Assembly (NCBI GenBank): GCA_001600355.1
Contig: BCJU01000001.1
Location: 5,642,013 to 5,706,012, forward strand
Length of the DNA: 64,000 nucleotides
Direction of reading: 5' to 3'
Source of the DNA: Meira nashicola
Taxonomy: Eukaryota > Basidiomycota > Exobasidiomycetes > Exobasidiales > Brachybasidiaceae
Position numbers and translations under genes: made by a program. Numbering within the stretch: position 1 is the first letter of the stretch; each line of letters opens with the position of its first letter. The notes below the pieces were generated by a model that was not told the origin of the DNA, searched no databases, and worked only from the letters and a program-made list of their open reading frames with translations. Below, one piece after another: positions 29,670 to 39,881 of this stretch.

Positions 29670-30538
29670 TCATTGAGTTTGCGGTCCATATCCACGCAAA
29701 CCTTCAGCAAAAGCCCAATTGGTAGAAGCGCTAATTGGCTCTCCAATCTCTGCTCCTTCTTTTGTAATCTTTGCAATTTGGAATCTGTTCAAACTACGTG
29801 CATCACGATAGAACAATACTCTCATGCAATTCTCCAAAATTTCTCGTGCTTTTGCTTCATCAATCTCATGTTCCCTTCCTTCGACTTCTTTGCGCAAGAG
29901 AGGTTGAGCAAGATGAAGACCGAAACCTGTAGCGATGGTAGTGCTTTGATATGTAGTACCTAAAAGATCTACGTAGCCCAAAAAAGGTGCTCCTGTTGTA
30001 GGATCGATTCCTGCCAAGACTAGCGAATTCCATAAAGGATCAACCTTGCTTCTACGTGCGTACATCATACGTGACAGAGATCTGTAAAGTTGAGGAGGTG
30101 TGAGGGTGTGGCCATCTCCTGCATTGAACTCTCGTAGCCTATGAGTTCGATGTCAATGAGAGAGTTAGTTACTCTAATAATAATTTTCATACATCGTCTC
30201 AATGCTGGAACTTACATTAATTTATCGATAGAATGTTGAATGTATTGGAAATCGCTTTGATCACCACTGCAGCCAATGATAGAATTAGCACCTTCTACAA
30301 AAGTAATTCTTCTAACGTCCATGAAGCGTGCTAAACTTCCATAAGAAGCTAAAGTGTCAGCTGCCATCATAATTCCATCGCGATATTTGATAGCTAAGAT
30401 AGACGTTCCCGTCACAATTGGTTGTTGGGTATGCTTTCTTGCATCATCGAATGCGTCCGAATGTCCGGCATGCGATGGTCCTGCAGAAATGTGATCTAGA
30501 TAAGGTTGTGAAGACCACGTCTGTCCTGGAGCGGTCAT
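29670..30538 (-). CDS. PRE4: 20S proteasome subunit beta-7 (Pre4/PSMB4)
   Basis: Two exons, 30216-30538 and 29670-30138, with a 77-bp intron (GTAAGT donor), encode 263 residues. The spliced join reads IDKLM then LREFNAG, matching the proteasome fold. Motifs: QPIVTGTSILAIKY, DGIMMAADTLASYGSLARF, GCSGDQSDFQY, RSKVDPLWNSLVLAGID and GYVDLLGTTY. The DTLASYGSLARF block identifies beta-7 rather than a catalytic beta subunit; beta-7 is non-catalytic and its C-terminal tail helps join the two half-proteasomes, replacing Ump1 during assembly. The N-terminal ~40 residues are a propeptide that is normally removed. ATG at 30538. Confidence 0.94.
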
Positions 30539-31337
30539 CTTTTTAAATGATATCTTGGATAGATGATTGGTGAAAGTGATGGCAGTATACCTACTTGATC
30601 AACTGATATGGTATACGACGCCCAAGACTGGGGAATAGCAGGCGCTTCACGTGTGTAGAGTGCATCAACCATGGACGCGTAGTCTATTCTTGACTTCCTA
30701 AATGTCTGTGCGTAGAGAAAAAGCTTTTCCTCAAGCGCACGGCATAGACTTTAAGCAAAACCAAGCCTAGGACTAGTCTATATACCAACCATACAGTCTA
30801 GTCTATGTAACTTATGCAGATTTCTCGGGCAAAGTTCCGAATTTTGTCAAAGAGAAAAAATCTCATCACGGTGAAGAATTGCCGGCGCGGCAGCACCTAT
30901 TCAATTTCTTTGTTATTTGATAAAGAAATCGTTCTTGTACTTTTCTTTCTTTGTTTATTTAATTTGAAAGATCCCTCGGAAATGTCTATGTATTTTTGAT
31001 AATTCGGTCGCAATCGGATAATAATCATTTGATCCAGTCGTACCTTTCGGGCGCTGCAAGGCGAAGGAACATTTAGCCGTCTAGCCCAGGCCTGTTCGGA
31101 AACGTGTAAATTCTTTTACGCCCTTGGCGCGTGCAAAGCCAGACTTAAGAAGAAGTGCATGTAAACTACACTTGATTTGTATTTGTGTACGTACCTAGGC
31201 ACAGTTTTTTTTTTAACAAGAAGGAAAAGGTGGAATTTTTTGAACATCAGAGTGTTCCTAAAAGATAAGTGAGTGATTGTGCATTTTGACCATCATCACT
31301 CTTACCCTACACACCTTTATACCATAAAATAAGCACA
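30539..31337. promoter_or_regulatory. divergent intergenic region, PRE4 / IDH1
   Basis: 799 bp. ACGCGT at 30675-30680 and CACGTG at 30648-30653, both nearer PRE4. The repeated GTCTATATACC / TAGTCTATGTA text near 30775-30815 is of uncertain meaning. No gene seen. Confidence 0.4.
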
Positions 31338-32531
31338 ATGTCAGCTCTTCGTTCATTGACAAGATCTGCAACCGCTTTGCCACGTTTGGCATCTTCGCAA
31401 AGTAGTAATGCAACTTCTCGTATCTTGTTACCTTCTACAAGTGCAGCATTTTCCACTTCTTCCGTCACACCTTATGCATCTACAGTCTCAGCACCCCGTG
31501 CACAAGGATTAAAGAAAGTTGGAGGTGTTTACACTGTCACTTTGATCCCAGGTGATGGTATCGGTCGTGAAATCGCAGATAGCGTAAAAGAAGTCTTTCA
31601 ATCATTAAACGTGCCAGTCGAATGGGAACAATTTGACGTTTCAGGTGAAACACATGGTAGCGAATCTTTATTCAAAGAAGCAATGGAAAGTTTGAGAAGA
31701 AACAAAGTTGGTCTAAAGGGTATTCTTTTCACTCCAATCGATACAGCTTCGCATAACAGTTGGAATGTTGCAATGCGTCAACAATTGGACATCTACGCTT
31801 CTTTAGTCGTTTGCAAAAGTTTACCAGGCTATGCAACCCGTCACAAGGATGTTGACTTTGCCATCATTCGTGAAAACACAGAAGGTGAATACAGTGGTTT
31901 GGAACATCAATCTTACCCCGGTGTTGTCGAATCTCTCAAAGTGTCCACACGTGCAAAGGCAGAGCGAATTGCCCGTTTCGCTTTCGATTTCGCAATCAAG
32001 AACGGCCGTAAAAAAGTTACCTGCGTTCACAAGGCAAATATTATGAAATTAGGTGATGGTTTATTCTTGAACACATTCAGAAATGTCGCACAAAATGAAT
32101 ACGGTAACAGCGGAATCGAATTTGATGATATGATTGTCGATAACACTTCTATGCAACTCGTTTCTCGTCCTCAACAATTCGATGTAATGGTCATGCCAAA
32201 CTTGTACGGAAACATTGTTACAAACATTGGTGCTGCCCTTGTTGGTGGTCCAGGTACCGTTCCAGGCTGCAACATCGGTCGTGAATACGCTCTATACGAA
32301 CCTGGATGCCGTCACGTTGCAAAGGATATCATGGGTTTGGGTACCGCCAACCCTGCTGCTCTATTGTTGAGTTCAACTATGATGTTGCGTCATTTGGGAT
32401 TGGATCCTCATGCAAACCAAATCGCTGATTCCGTTTACAAGGTTCTCCAAGAAGGCAAAGTTCGCACTGCTGATATGGGAGGAAAGGCAAAAACTCAAGA
32501 TTTCACTCAAGCCGTTATTGCTAACTTCTAA
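31338..32531 (+). CDS. IDH1: NAD-dependent isocitrate dehydrogenase, regulatory subunit Idh1
   Basis: 397 residues, single exon. The enzyme turns isocitrate into 2-oxoglutarate in the mitochondrial TCA cycle; Idh1 pairs with the catalytic Idh2 and carries allosteric (AMP, citrate) sites. An N-terminal presequence of about 50 residues is rich in Ser, Arg and Thr. Core motifs: TLIPGDGIGREI, FAIIRENTEGEYSGLEH, VHKANIMKLGDGLF and NLYGNIVTNIGAALVGGPG. The form HASHNSWNV-like (TASHNSWNVAMRQQLD), with RQQLD in place of the catalytic subunit's Arg-rich substrate loop, and the ending GGKAKTQDFTQAVI favour Idh1 over Idh2. Divergent from PRE4. ATG at 31338. Confidence 0.93.
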   Translation: MSALRSLTRSATALPRLASSQSSNATSRILLPSTSAAFSTSSVTPYASTVSAPRAQGLKKVGGVYTVTLIPGDGIGREIADSVKEVFQSLNVPVEWEQFDVSGETHGSESLFKEAMESLRRNKVGLKGILFTPIDTASHNSWNVAMRQQLDIYASLVVCKSLPGYATRHKDVDFAIIRENTEGEYSGLEHQSYPGVVESLKVSTRAKAERIARFAFDFAIKNGRKKVTCVHKANIMKLGDGLFLNTFRNVAQNEYGNSGIEFDDMIVDNTSMQLVSRPQQFDVMVMPNLYGNIVTNIGAALVGGPGTVPGCNIGREYALYEPGCRHVAKDIMGLGTANPAALLLSSTMMLRHLGLDPHANQIADSVYKVLQEGKVRTADMGGKAKTQDFTQAVIANF

Positions 32532-32711
32532 ATCGGCCTTTTGCCAACTTGTACATTTTGCTCAATCTAACCATACATACTCACATATAAATCTATAACT
32601 TCTAATGTCCTTATTGATGATGAAAATATAAATGCACTCAAGCCGATTGAGATCAATGATCTAAATTTATTGAAATGATGAAGAATAAAAATACAAAATG
32701 ATCGTCAAATT

Positions 32712-35700
32712 TTAAATCTCCTGATTCTCTGAGCTTAATACTGTGCTCAATAATCGCAAAATTTCTGCAGATACCAGATCGTTCGTAGTCCGAATCGTCA
32801 AACGACAAAGCTTTGCCGGTGCATTAGGTTCGTTTCGCAGCAAACAGCCAACTTTGCCGCTATTCGTCATGTGCAAAACGCCTGCAGCAACAAGATTGGC
32901 CGGATTGGGATCGATTCCATTTAAGATCTGAACCCTCGAACCACCGATCACTTTACGTATTCTTGCTGTATCAGCTTGACCATCTTTATTGACTTTGAGC
33001 GGAAAGATGCGCTGTGCTTCGCGTGGAGCACCACCGATCTGCTTCCATCGTTCGAAAAAGTCCGTTCCTGCTAATTGAACAGGTTCGACAAATTTGCTCA
33101 AAACGACTGGCAATCGCAATACTAATTCTTGCATGGATCCAGCCAAGTATGAAACTCGCAAAACTGGAGGTTTGGTAAAGAATTGTTTGCACTCAAATTC
33201 AACCACTTGTTGAATTTGCGTCATAGCTCCTAATTCGTTATTTGCCAATTTCGGCAAAGTGGCACTCAAAGCTTCAGGCTCTAGCGAACGTACAGTCACT
33301 GTAAAGGATGTGAAGCCAACAGAAATCTTGTTGCCAAAGTATAATGCGATACGTCCCATATTGTTGTGATATTCCGATTTAACACCAATTTGTAATTGTG
33401 AATCTTCGTACAGAACACCATCTGTCGAAAAGCAGAGACGATGATAACTTCTTGTTGTATTTGGAGTAAAGATAGGTGCTGGCGTGGCTGTAGTGATTTG
33501 CATTGGCCCAGAAGTTGCCTGTGGTACCAAGGGAGAGATCGAGGTTGGCTGCGAAACAAGGGGGGCAGATGCTTGTCCCTCATCTTCCTCATTATCGATC
33601 AATCTTTGAGATGCAGCAGTATAGCCAACGTCACCTGACTCGGCAGCTCCATTAGCAGCAGCGGACGCTCCTGCTGACATATCCAAGCCTTCCAATCCAC
33701 TAAGCAAATCATCAACTCCTTCACTCTGTCCGTTTGCAGTCACACGCGCATCTCGATGACCAGAAGCGATCACAGTAGCTGCAGGATTCGTCGTTGGCAT
33801 TGCACCACCATTCACAGCTCCCTTTTTTAGGCTCTCTAATCTTGCTTGATCTCTGTCTCTGTTCACCTCTTTGCCTCCAATTACCCATGTTCGCTTATCT
33901 TCTGTATCACCGTGCTTGCGTTGTAATCTGCTTAGTAGAAGCGATGATTTCTCTTGGAAAGGCGGCATCTCATCGCAAACGGCTTGCAATAAATCATCAT
34001 CTGGTAAAGATGCCAATGCAACATATTCGCAAGCACGTTGTTGAAGTTCGGCATCGAGTACATGTCGATAACGGTTCAAGACAAAAAGAATCTGTTCACG
34101 AATCTCTGGGAATAAGTTAAGCCACTTGACATACGTTGTCAACAGCAAAGCCCTTGTTGGTTGAGAGCAAAGATGTGACCTTGAATGAAGCGCATGGAAT
34201 TGTTCGATTGGACTTGCTCCAGGTTCATTGGCGATTAAATGACCAAATTCACCCAAGATATACCCACCGACTTTGATCAGGTTTTCATGACAAGATGTTG
34301 ATTTCAAATGCTCGAATACCTTCTTTGCAGCATATTCTTGGACATCTTCATTATTGGTCACAATTTGACAAACTCTGAACCAGACTTCTTCGCCCACGTG
34401 ATCACCAGCCGAGCTAATCAGTTGCAAGATCGTATCGACATACCAAGAGTACTCTGTTGCGAATTTTTCGGTCAAGATGGCAATCTTGAGAACCATCTCT
34501 TCCCGCAGAGCATAATCGGCAACATGCAAGTACCGCAATAACTCCGAAACGATCACTCTGGCATTTGTTACATCGCACATACTGTACAATAAATCCAAAC
34601 CTCGTCTTCGGACACTGATATCTTTATCCCGCAAAGACAGAATGATCGTATTTTGATGCATCTTGATCGGCTCCAAACTTTCTACACAGGCTGCCAAATG
34701 TGCCATCGTGTCTAAACCCAAATAGCGAACGTTTGTCTCTCGTGAGGAGATGAAGCGACCTAATAATACTGATGCTTTTGCTACAACGGTGGATTCTGTA
34801 TCCAGATGAATTGCCAGATTGATTGCTTCGAATAGAACAGCATTTTGAGCATTGTTCTGTTGAACATTCTTTGGAGTGTCTTGTGAATTATCTACAATCG
34901 CTTCTAAGACATTGTGAATTGTCTTTCGTACTGTAGGGTCATCAGATGGTGGATAATATTGTAGAAGTCGAAGGCATTTGATTTGAAGCCAGGGTATAGG
35001 AATGCGGTAGTAGATGTATTCGTGACTGAAATCTTCCTCGATAACAATCTTATTTAATCGATTGACAGCTTTTTGATAAGCGATATGATATGCTTCAGGA
35101 TGATCTTGTGCCATTGTCATTACCAAACTTGTGACTGAGAGGGCAACACCTAAATTGGTATCATCCATTATAGCGACAATACGAGAAGCCCACTCTTCCG
35201 CAGGCAATGCTTCTGGATGTTTGCGATATAGACGCAAAAGTGTTAAAGCGGCTTTTTTCTTGACGAAACTTTTTGATGTTGGGGAAATGAGTAGCCGGTG
35301 AACATCTTCTGCTAGAGATTCTGACATTTCTTTTCCTCCGATGTTAGCAATTGCATGCAAAGCTAAACAATTGTTGATCTCATTGAATTCGTCTAAGTCT
35401 TTTCTGATTGAGTTGACGACAAGTCTGACCAAATCCGAATTCTCGTGCATGAGTAAAGTGATTGCTAAATATCCGATCTGCTTTTCAGTGTATTTATTAC
35501 TTGCGATCAAATTAACGGCTTCCATATGACCGATATCGACATTGTATCCCAAAATGTAAGTGAAAATGATTTTTGCTAAATATTTTCTTCTCTGATATCC
35601 GTCCAAAGAGCCTTCTTTGAATTTTTGTCGAATGTGTGCCATCTCTTTATTAATTCTTTTTTCTTCCAATTCACGTACTCTACATGCTCGTAGATCAGCA

Positions 35701-35750
35701 ATGTATTGGGCTAAACCCCTCATAGCATGTTGCGAAGACATGGCCGACAT
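32712..35750 (-). CDS. APL3: AP-2 clathrin adaptor complex, alpha subunit
   Basis: 1012 residues, single exon. AP-2 links cargo and clathrin at the plasma membrane. The N-terminal trunk (about 1-600) starts MRGLAQYIADLRACRVRELEEKRINKEMAHIRQKFK, the conserved alpha-adaptin opening, and is a helical solenoid with GYLAITLLMHENSDLVRLVVNSIRKDL. A low-complexity hinge (about 620-740, Ala/Gly/Ser-rich) leads to an ear domain of about 270 residues with DSQLQIGVKSEYHNNMGRIALYFGN and the alpha-type C-terminal platform (VNKDGQADTARIRKVIGGSR, DPNPANLVAAGVLHM). Length and architecture are normal. ATG at 35750. Confidence 0.94.
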   Translation of the reverse strand: MSAMSSQHAMRGLAQYIADLRACRVRELEEKRINKEMAHIRQKFKEGSLDGYQRRKYLAKIIFTYILGYNVDIGHMEAVNLIASNKYTEKQIGYLAITLLMHENSDLVRLVVNSIRKDLDEFNEINNCLALHAIANIGGKEMSESLAEDVHRLLISPTSKSFVKKKAALTLLRLYRKHPEALPAEEWASRIVAIMDDTNLGVALSVTSLVMTMAQDHPEAYHIAYQKAVNRLNKIVIEEDFSHEYIYYRIPIPWLQIKCLRLLQYYPPSDDPTVRKTIHNVLEAIVDNSQDTPKNVQQNNAQNAVLFEAINLAIHLDTESTVVAKASVLLGRFISSRETNVRYLGLDTMAHLAACVESLEPIKMHQNTIILSLRDKDISVRRRGLDLLYSMCDVTNARVIVSELLRYLHVADYALREEMVLKIAILTEKFATEYSWYVDTILQLISSAGDHVGEEVWFRVCQIVTNNEDVQEYAAKKVFEHLKSTSCHENLIKVGGYILGEFGHLIANEPGASPIEQFHALHSRSHLCSQPTRALLLTTYVKWLNLFPEIREQILFVLNRYRHVLDAELQQRACEYVALASLPDDDLLQAVCDEMPPFQEKSSLLLSRLQRKHGDTEDKRTWVIGGKEVNRDRDQARLESLKKGAVNGGAMPTTNPAATVIASGHRDARVTANGQSEGVDDLLSGLEGLDMSAGASAAANGAAESGDVGYTAASQRLIDNEEDEGQASAPLVSQPTSISPLVPQATSGPMQITTATPAPIFTPNTTRSYHRLCFSTDGVLYEDSQLQIGVKSEYHNNMGRIALYFGNKISVGFTSFTVTVRSLEPEALSATLPKLANNELGAMTQIQQVVEFECKQFFTKPPVLRVSYLAGSMQELVLRLPVVLSKFVEPVQLAGTDFFERWKQIGGAPREAQRIFPLKVNKDGQADTARIRKVIGGSRVQILNGIDPNPANLVAAGVLHMTNSGKVGCLLRNEPNAPAKLCRLTIRTTNDLVSAEILRLLSTVLSSENQEI

Positions 35751-37114
35751 GATGGGTAAAAGTTCTCAAGGAGAAGTGAAAGGGCTCACGACACCTTTTT
35801 CGAGAGATCAAGTTGAGAATGAGTTGAAGATGAAAGGATAGAGGTGAAGGATGAATGCTTAAAACAAATAGAAAAGGCAGGCTTCTTTCTCTTTTACAAA
35901 TTGGTATTGTGCGTCTGTGCGTAAGAAAAGCCAAAAAAAGTATATACGCGTAGGGTCGGCCCGCCTTGAAGTGGCGGGCAGGATGCCTAAAAAGCCTGAA
36001 AGATTGAACACAAAGAATTGCTTACATGCATGACTGCATATTCTTCCCTTTGTTCCATACTACCAAGTCATTCTAGAATAAAACAAAATTACCCTTTGTT
36101 CTCCTTAAAATTTCCTTCTGGCGTCGATAAGGTAGCTTTGAAGGCTTCTATTTATGATTTGAAATGCTGTCAATTGTCTAGATGTATGGTGGAGTTTCAG
36201 CCACACTCTTCGAGTTACAGGGCAGACACCTGTCTTTGCACGATGGTTTCTTGCAGAAATTCCTGTTTTCAATCAGAGATTGACATATGAGGCTTTTTCT
36301 TCGGTACATGAAGTGAGTAAATTTATGCCTTTGTCAGGCCCAAAAAAGTTCAAGAAAAATGGATAATATACACTTGTAGTCTACACTGAAGCATTACATT
36401 ACGGCGAGGAGAACAATCGTTCACATTTTGAAACGAGGCGATCATCCCGCTTTCAATTTATCGTTATTTCGCTTCTAAGCCTGCAATTGCCATTAATCAT
36501 GACAGTGACATTGTATACGTATATTTTCCCATCCATTCTTCTTCCTCAAAAGGTATATGATTTCCTCGTTATACATACATATTTCATTCAATCAAAACCC
36601 ATCAAAAGCAACAGAGTTCTTTCTTAGCGGAGGCTGTAATCCAGGTTATATTTGTTGCTATTCTTCAAATCACAGACAGACCAATTTTTCCTTCATCTTT
36701 GCTGAGACTCTTCACCCTTTACTTGCATTTCATCCTTCGTTATTGACCTTGTTAATAACCATTCTCCATCCTGTTTAACCTTTTGACCATTTTCCGCCTT
36801 ATCCGAATGAACTTATGCACCTTTGCAATGTACAGAAAAAGATAGCGCTGAGCCTGGGCGTGTATGAGTGGTAAGGTACGTACACTATGAATAAAAAATG
36901 CGGGGAAGTAGCACATCTTCAGTGTATTAACCCTCTTTCTGGATTATTTGCATTTTTACTCTTACTTTTAGGAAGCTTCTTTCAGCCGATACCGGGATAT
37001 AGACCATGTACTCGTACGACAGCACAAGCCAATCGAAAGATTTTAATTAATGGAGTCCGTCTTTACGCCTTCCGTCATCAACCACCTACTTTCTACCATC
37101 ATCATCATACAAAA
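35751..37114. promoter_or_regulatory. divergent intergenic region, AP-2 alpha / alcohol dehydrogenase
   Basis: 1.36 kb. ACGCGT at 35946-35951, close to AP-2 alpha. The open frame running into the dehydrogenase from 36887 has a hydrophobic start but no similarity, so I treat it as leader. No other gene seen. Confidence 0.4.
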
Positions 37115-38580
37115 ATGACGACACAAACACTTCCAACAAAAACAAGAATTTTAGTAGCAGAAGAAAAGGGAGAACCATTTGAATTGGTAGAAATTGATTT
37201 ACCTTTAGAAAAAGAATTACATGAAGATGATGTTTTAGTAAAATCATGCATCAGGAATTTGTCATACAGATATTGGATCTTGGTCAGGCGCAATTCCAGC
37301 ACAATTTCCATGTATTTTAGGACATGAAGGAGCAGGTGAAGTGATTGGAGTTGGAGCGAATAAAAAAGATGAATTTCAAATTGGTGATCATGTTTTAGCA
37401 AGCTTTTGCAGTTGTGGAGATTGTAAAGCATGTAAACGTAATGAACCTGCTTGTTGTGATTTATTCTTTCATTTAAATTTAGGTTTAATGGATAAAACGT
37501 TAAATTTCGTTAAAATTCCTTATACGAATCAACAAAATCAATCAAAACAAGCACATGCCAAATATTTCGGTCAAAGTAGTTTCGGAAACGTAATGTCAGT
37601 TACCGGAAGAAGTGTGAGTGTTTTTGTTTTTTTAAAAAAAGATTCACTTATATTCAATTCATTCTTTATCAAAACAGCTCACTCGAATTTCCAAAGATAT
37701 TGAACCTAAACTTGCATGTGCACTTGCTTGTGGATTTCAAACTGGCTTCTCTACTGTGGTTGAACGTGCAAAAGGAAAGAGTGACAAAGAAAGAACCTAT
37801 GATCGTTATTCAATTCTTGACAATAAATTCTCCTCAAATTCAAACGGAACAACAACAGCTAAATACTCTGAATCATTCGAAGATGAAACATTATTAGTTC
37901 TTGGTCTTGGTGCAGTTGGTTTAGGTGCTTTAGTTGCAGGAAAGATGTTAGGATTCGGTAAAGTGATTGCATGTGACATTAATTCTTCAAGATTAAGACT
38001 CGTTAAAGATCAAATTGGAATAAATCATTTAATAAACCCAAAAGATTTTTCATCAACCGAAGAATTCGTTAAACATATAAAAAAGATAAGTAAAGATGAA
38101 AGAGGAACAACTTTAACAATCGAAGCTTCTGGATCGGCAAAAGCATTAAAAGATGGAATTATGTCTCTTGCCGTTGGTGGAAAATGTATCATTCTTGGTT
38201 CTCCTCAACCAGATGCAATTCTTGATATTCCTTCCGGATTGATCTTGGTAAGTTTCAAAATAATAACTATATAAGTGATATCCACTCACACTTTTTTTTA
38301 TTTAATATCATAGACTAATATTTGGACAATCGAAGGTGTTTTGATGGGAAATTCAAATCCAAAAGTTACAATTCCATTCTTGGTTAATTTGGTAAATCAA
38401 GGAAAATTAAAGGTTTTAGATTCTATCGTAAAAACTTATTCACCCGATCAAATCAATCAAGCTATACATGATGCTGAAAAAGGTGAGTTTTTTTAGTTAT
38501 ACAATCTTTTCTTATCACTGATCCCAATCATTTCCCCTCGATTAGGTATTATTATCAAACCTGTCATTGAATGGTCTTAA
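37115..38580 (+). CDS. zinc-dependent alcohol dehydrogenase (aryl-alcohol type), one frame break
   Basis: Four exons: 37115-37613, 37678-38247, 38314-38482 and 38546-38580, with introns of 64, 66 and 63 bp. The product resembles medium-chain zinc alcohol dehydrogenases of the aryl/benzyl-alcohol group: ICHTDIGSWSGAIP (catalytic zinc Cys), ILGHEGAGEVIGVG, structural-zinc loop CGDCKACKRNEPACC, FGNVMSVTGRS, and Rossmann VLGLGAVGLGALVAGKMLG. In exon 1 the frame of ...EDDVLVK (to about 37239) and the frame of ASGICHTD (from about 37246) differ by one base. No intron of plausible size bridges them. Every other splice and frame is intact. It is therefore a recent lesion, a strain-specific pseudogene, or a base error in an A-run. 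Codons are strongly A/T-ended. Confidence 0.75.
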
Positions 38581-39012
38581 TTCTTTATATTTTTTATTTC
38601 ATCGAAATCTATATCATATCGAAAAAGAGTGCGAGGGTGTACTATGCAATCACTTGTCTCAGACATATTTACAGACAGACACGCTTGAAACAGGTTTGAA
38701 TTGCATTTGATCTTCTAATAACAAATCATCTCTCATCACTCTGCAAATGTAGAACAAATTGATCTTTTTTTTTATCTGTTTGGTGTGTTTATAAGAGATT
38801 TCTTTATGTGTAAAGAAGAGGTGGGATTGTTGTTGGGAATGGACAAAATAAGAGTGAGAGAGAGAGAGAAAAAAAGAACAAATGGTGTGCTCGATGTGAA
38901 TTTGTATGATAGAACAAGACACGATGCATGGGTAAAAGGAGGATAGAAGCGATTCAAAAAAGGAGACAGATTCGAAATAATTTTTATATTACCTTCTTTC
39001 CATCTTCTTCTT
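38581..39012. other. convergent 3' region with AG/A tracts
   Basis: 432 bp between the dehydrogenase and 14-3-3 stops. It contains a purine tract near 38852-38877 ((GA) repeats then A-run). No gene seen. Confidence 0.4.
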
Positions 39013-39106
39013 TTAAGCAGCTTCTTCTCCCTTTGCCTCAGCGGCTGCTGCACCTTCAGCGGCGGGTGCATCAGCTGGCTTGGCTTCGGAATCTTGCATA
39101 TCGCTT

Positions 39107-39147
<41 letters not shown>

Positions 39148-39881
39148 TGTGCTGTCTTTGTAACTCTCTTCGGACAATGTGTCAAGTTCGGCAATAGCAT
39201 CATCGAATGCTTGTTTAGCCAAATGGCATGCACGGTCAGGCGAGTTGAGAATTTCGTAGTAGAACACACTGAAGTTCAATGCCAAACCAAGACGGATAGG
39301 ATGTGTTGGTGGCAATTCAGTAACTGCAACATCAGATGCTGCCTTGTATGCTTCTAAAGATTTATCAGCAGAATCCTTGCGCTTGTCACCAGTTGCGAAT
39401 TCGGCCAAGTAACGGTGGTAGTCTCCCTTCATCTTGTGGTAGAAGACCTTGCTTTCGCCAGAAGCAGCAGATGGGATCAAATGCTTGTCCAAAACGTCAA
39501 GGATATCTTCGCAGATTTGTGCCAATTCAGCTTCAATCTTCTCACGGTATTTCTTGATCATTGTAACTTGGGATTCATTTCCTTTAGATTCTTCCTTTTG
39601 TTCAATGGATGAAACAATGCGCCATGAAGCACGACGAGCACCGATGACGTTCTTGTATGCAACGGACAACAAGTTACGTTCTTCAACGGTCAACTCTTGG
39701 TCGGAAGAAGCAACGCGCTTCATGTTCTCGACCATCTCTGGATAAGGAAAAAGTAGAAAGGTGCACAATTGGTCAGAATCTCAATTTGACTGTGGGATTG
39801 TCTCTTTGACTCACCTTCATAGCGTTCGGCTTGTTCGGCCAATTTGGCCAAGTAGACGGAATCTTCGCGTGTTTCAGACAT
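39013..39881 (-). CDS. BMH1: 14-3-3 protein
   Basis: Two exons, 39815-39881 and 39013-39737, separated by a 77-bp intron, encode 263 residues. 14-3-3 dimers bind phosphoserine/threonine proteins in signalling, cell cycle and metabolism. The first exon gives [21 protein letters not shown] and joins to [13 protein letters not shown], the classical N-terminal helices. Signature [21 protein letters not shown] follows and the second one, [17 protein letters not shown], is near 235. Phosphopeptide-pocket residues (Lys, Arg, Arg, Tyr) lie in RRASWR and DYHRYLAE. The tail is Ala/Glu-rich. Codons are C-ended, as in highly expressed genes. Only one 14-3-3 gene is in the window; many fungi have two. Confidence 0.96.

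Noticed and set aside
36887..37114. In-frame upstream extension of the alcohol dehydrogenase with a hydrophobic start
   Set aside because: No dehydrogenase-like sequence; the ATG at 37115 gives the normal N-terminus. The hydrophobic stretch is likely chance.
37228..37262. A 17-nt GT-AG segment as a mini-intron that would fix the dehydrogenase frame
   Set aside because: Far below the shortest introns in the window (57 bp) and it would remove residues conserved in the family.
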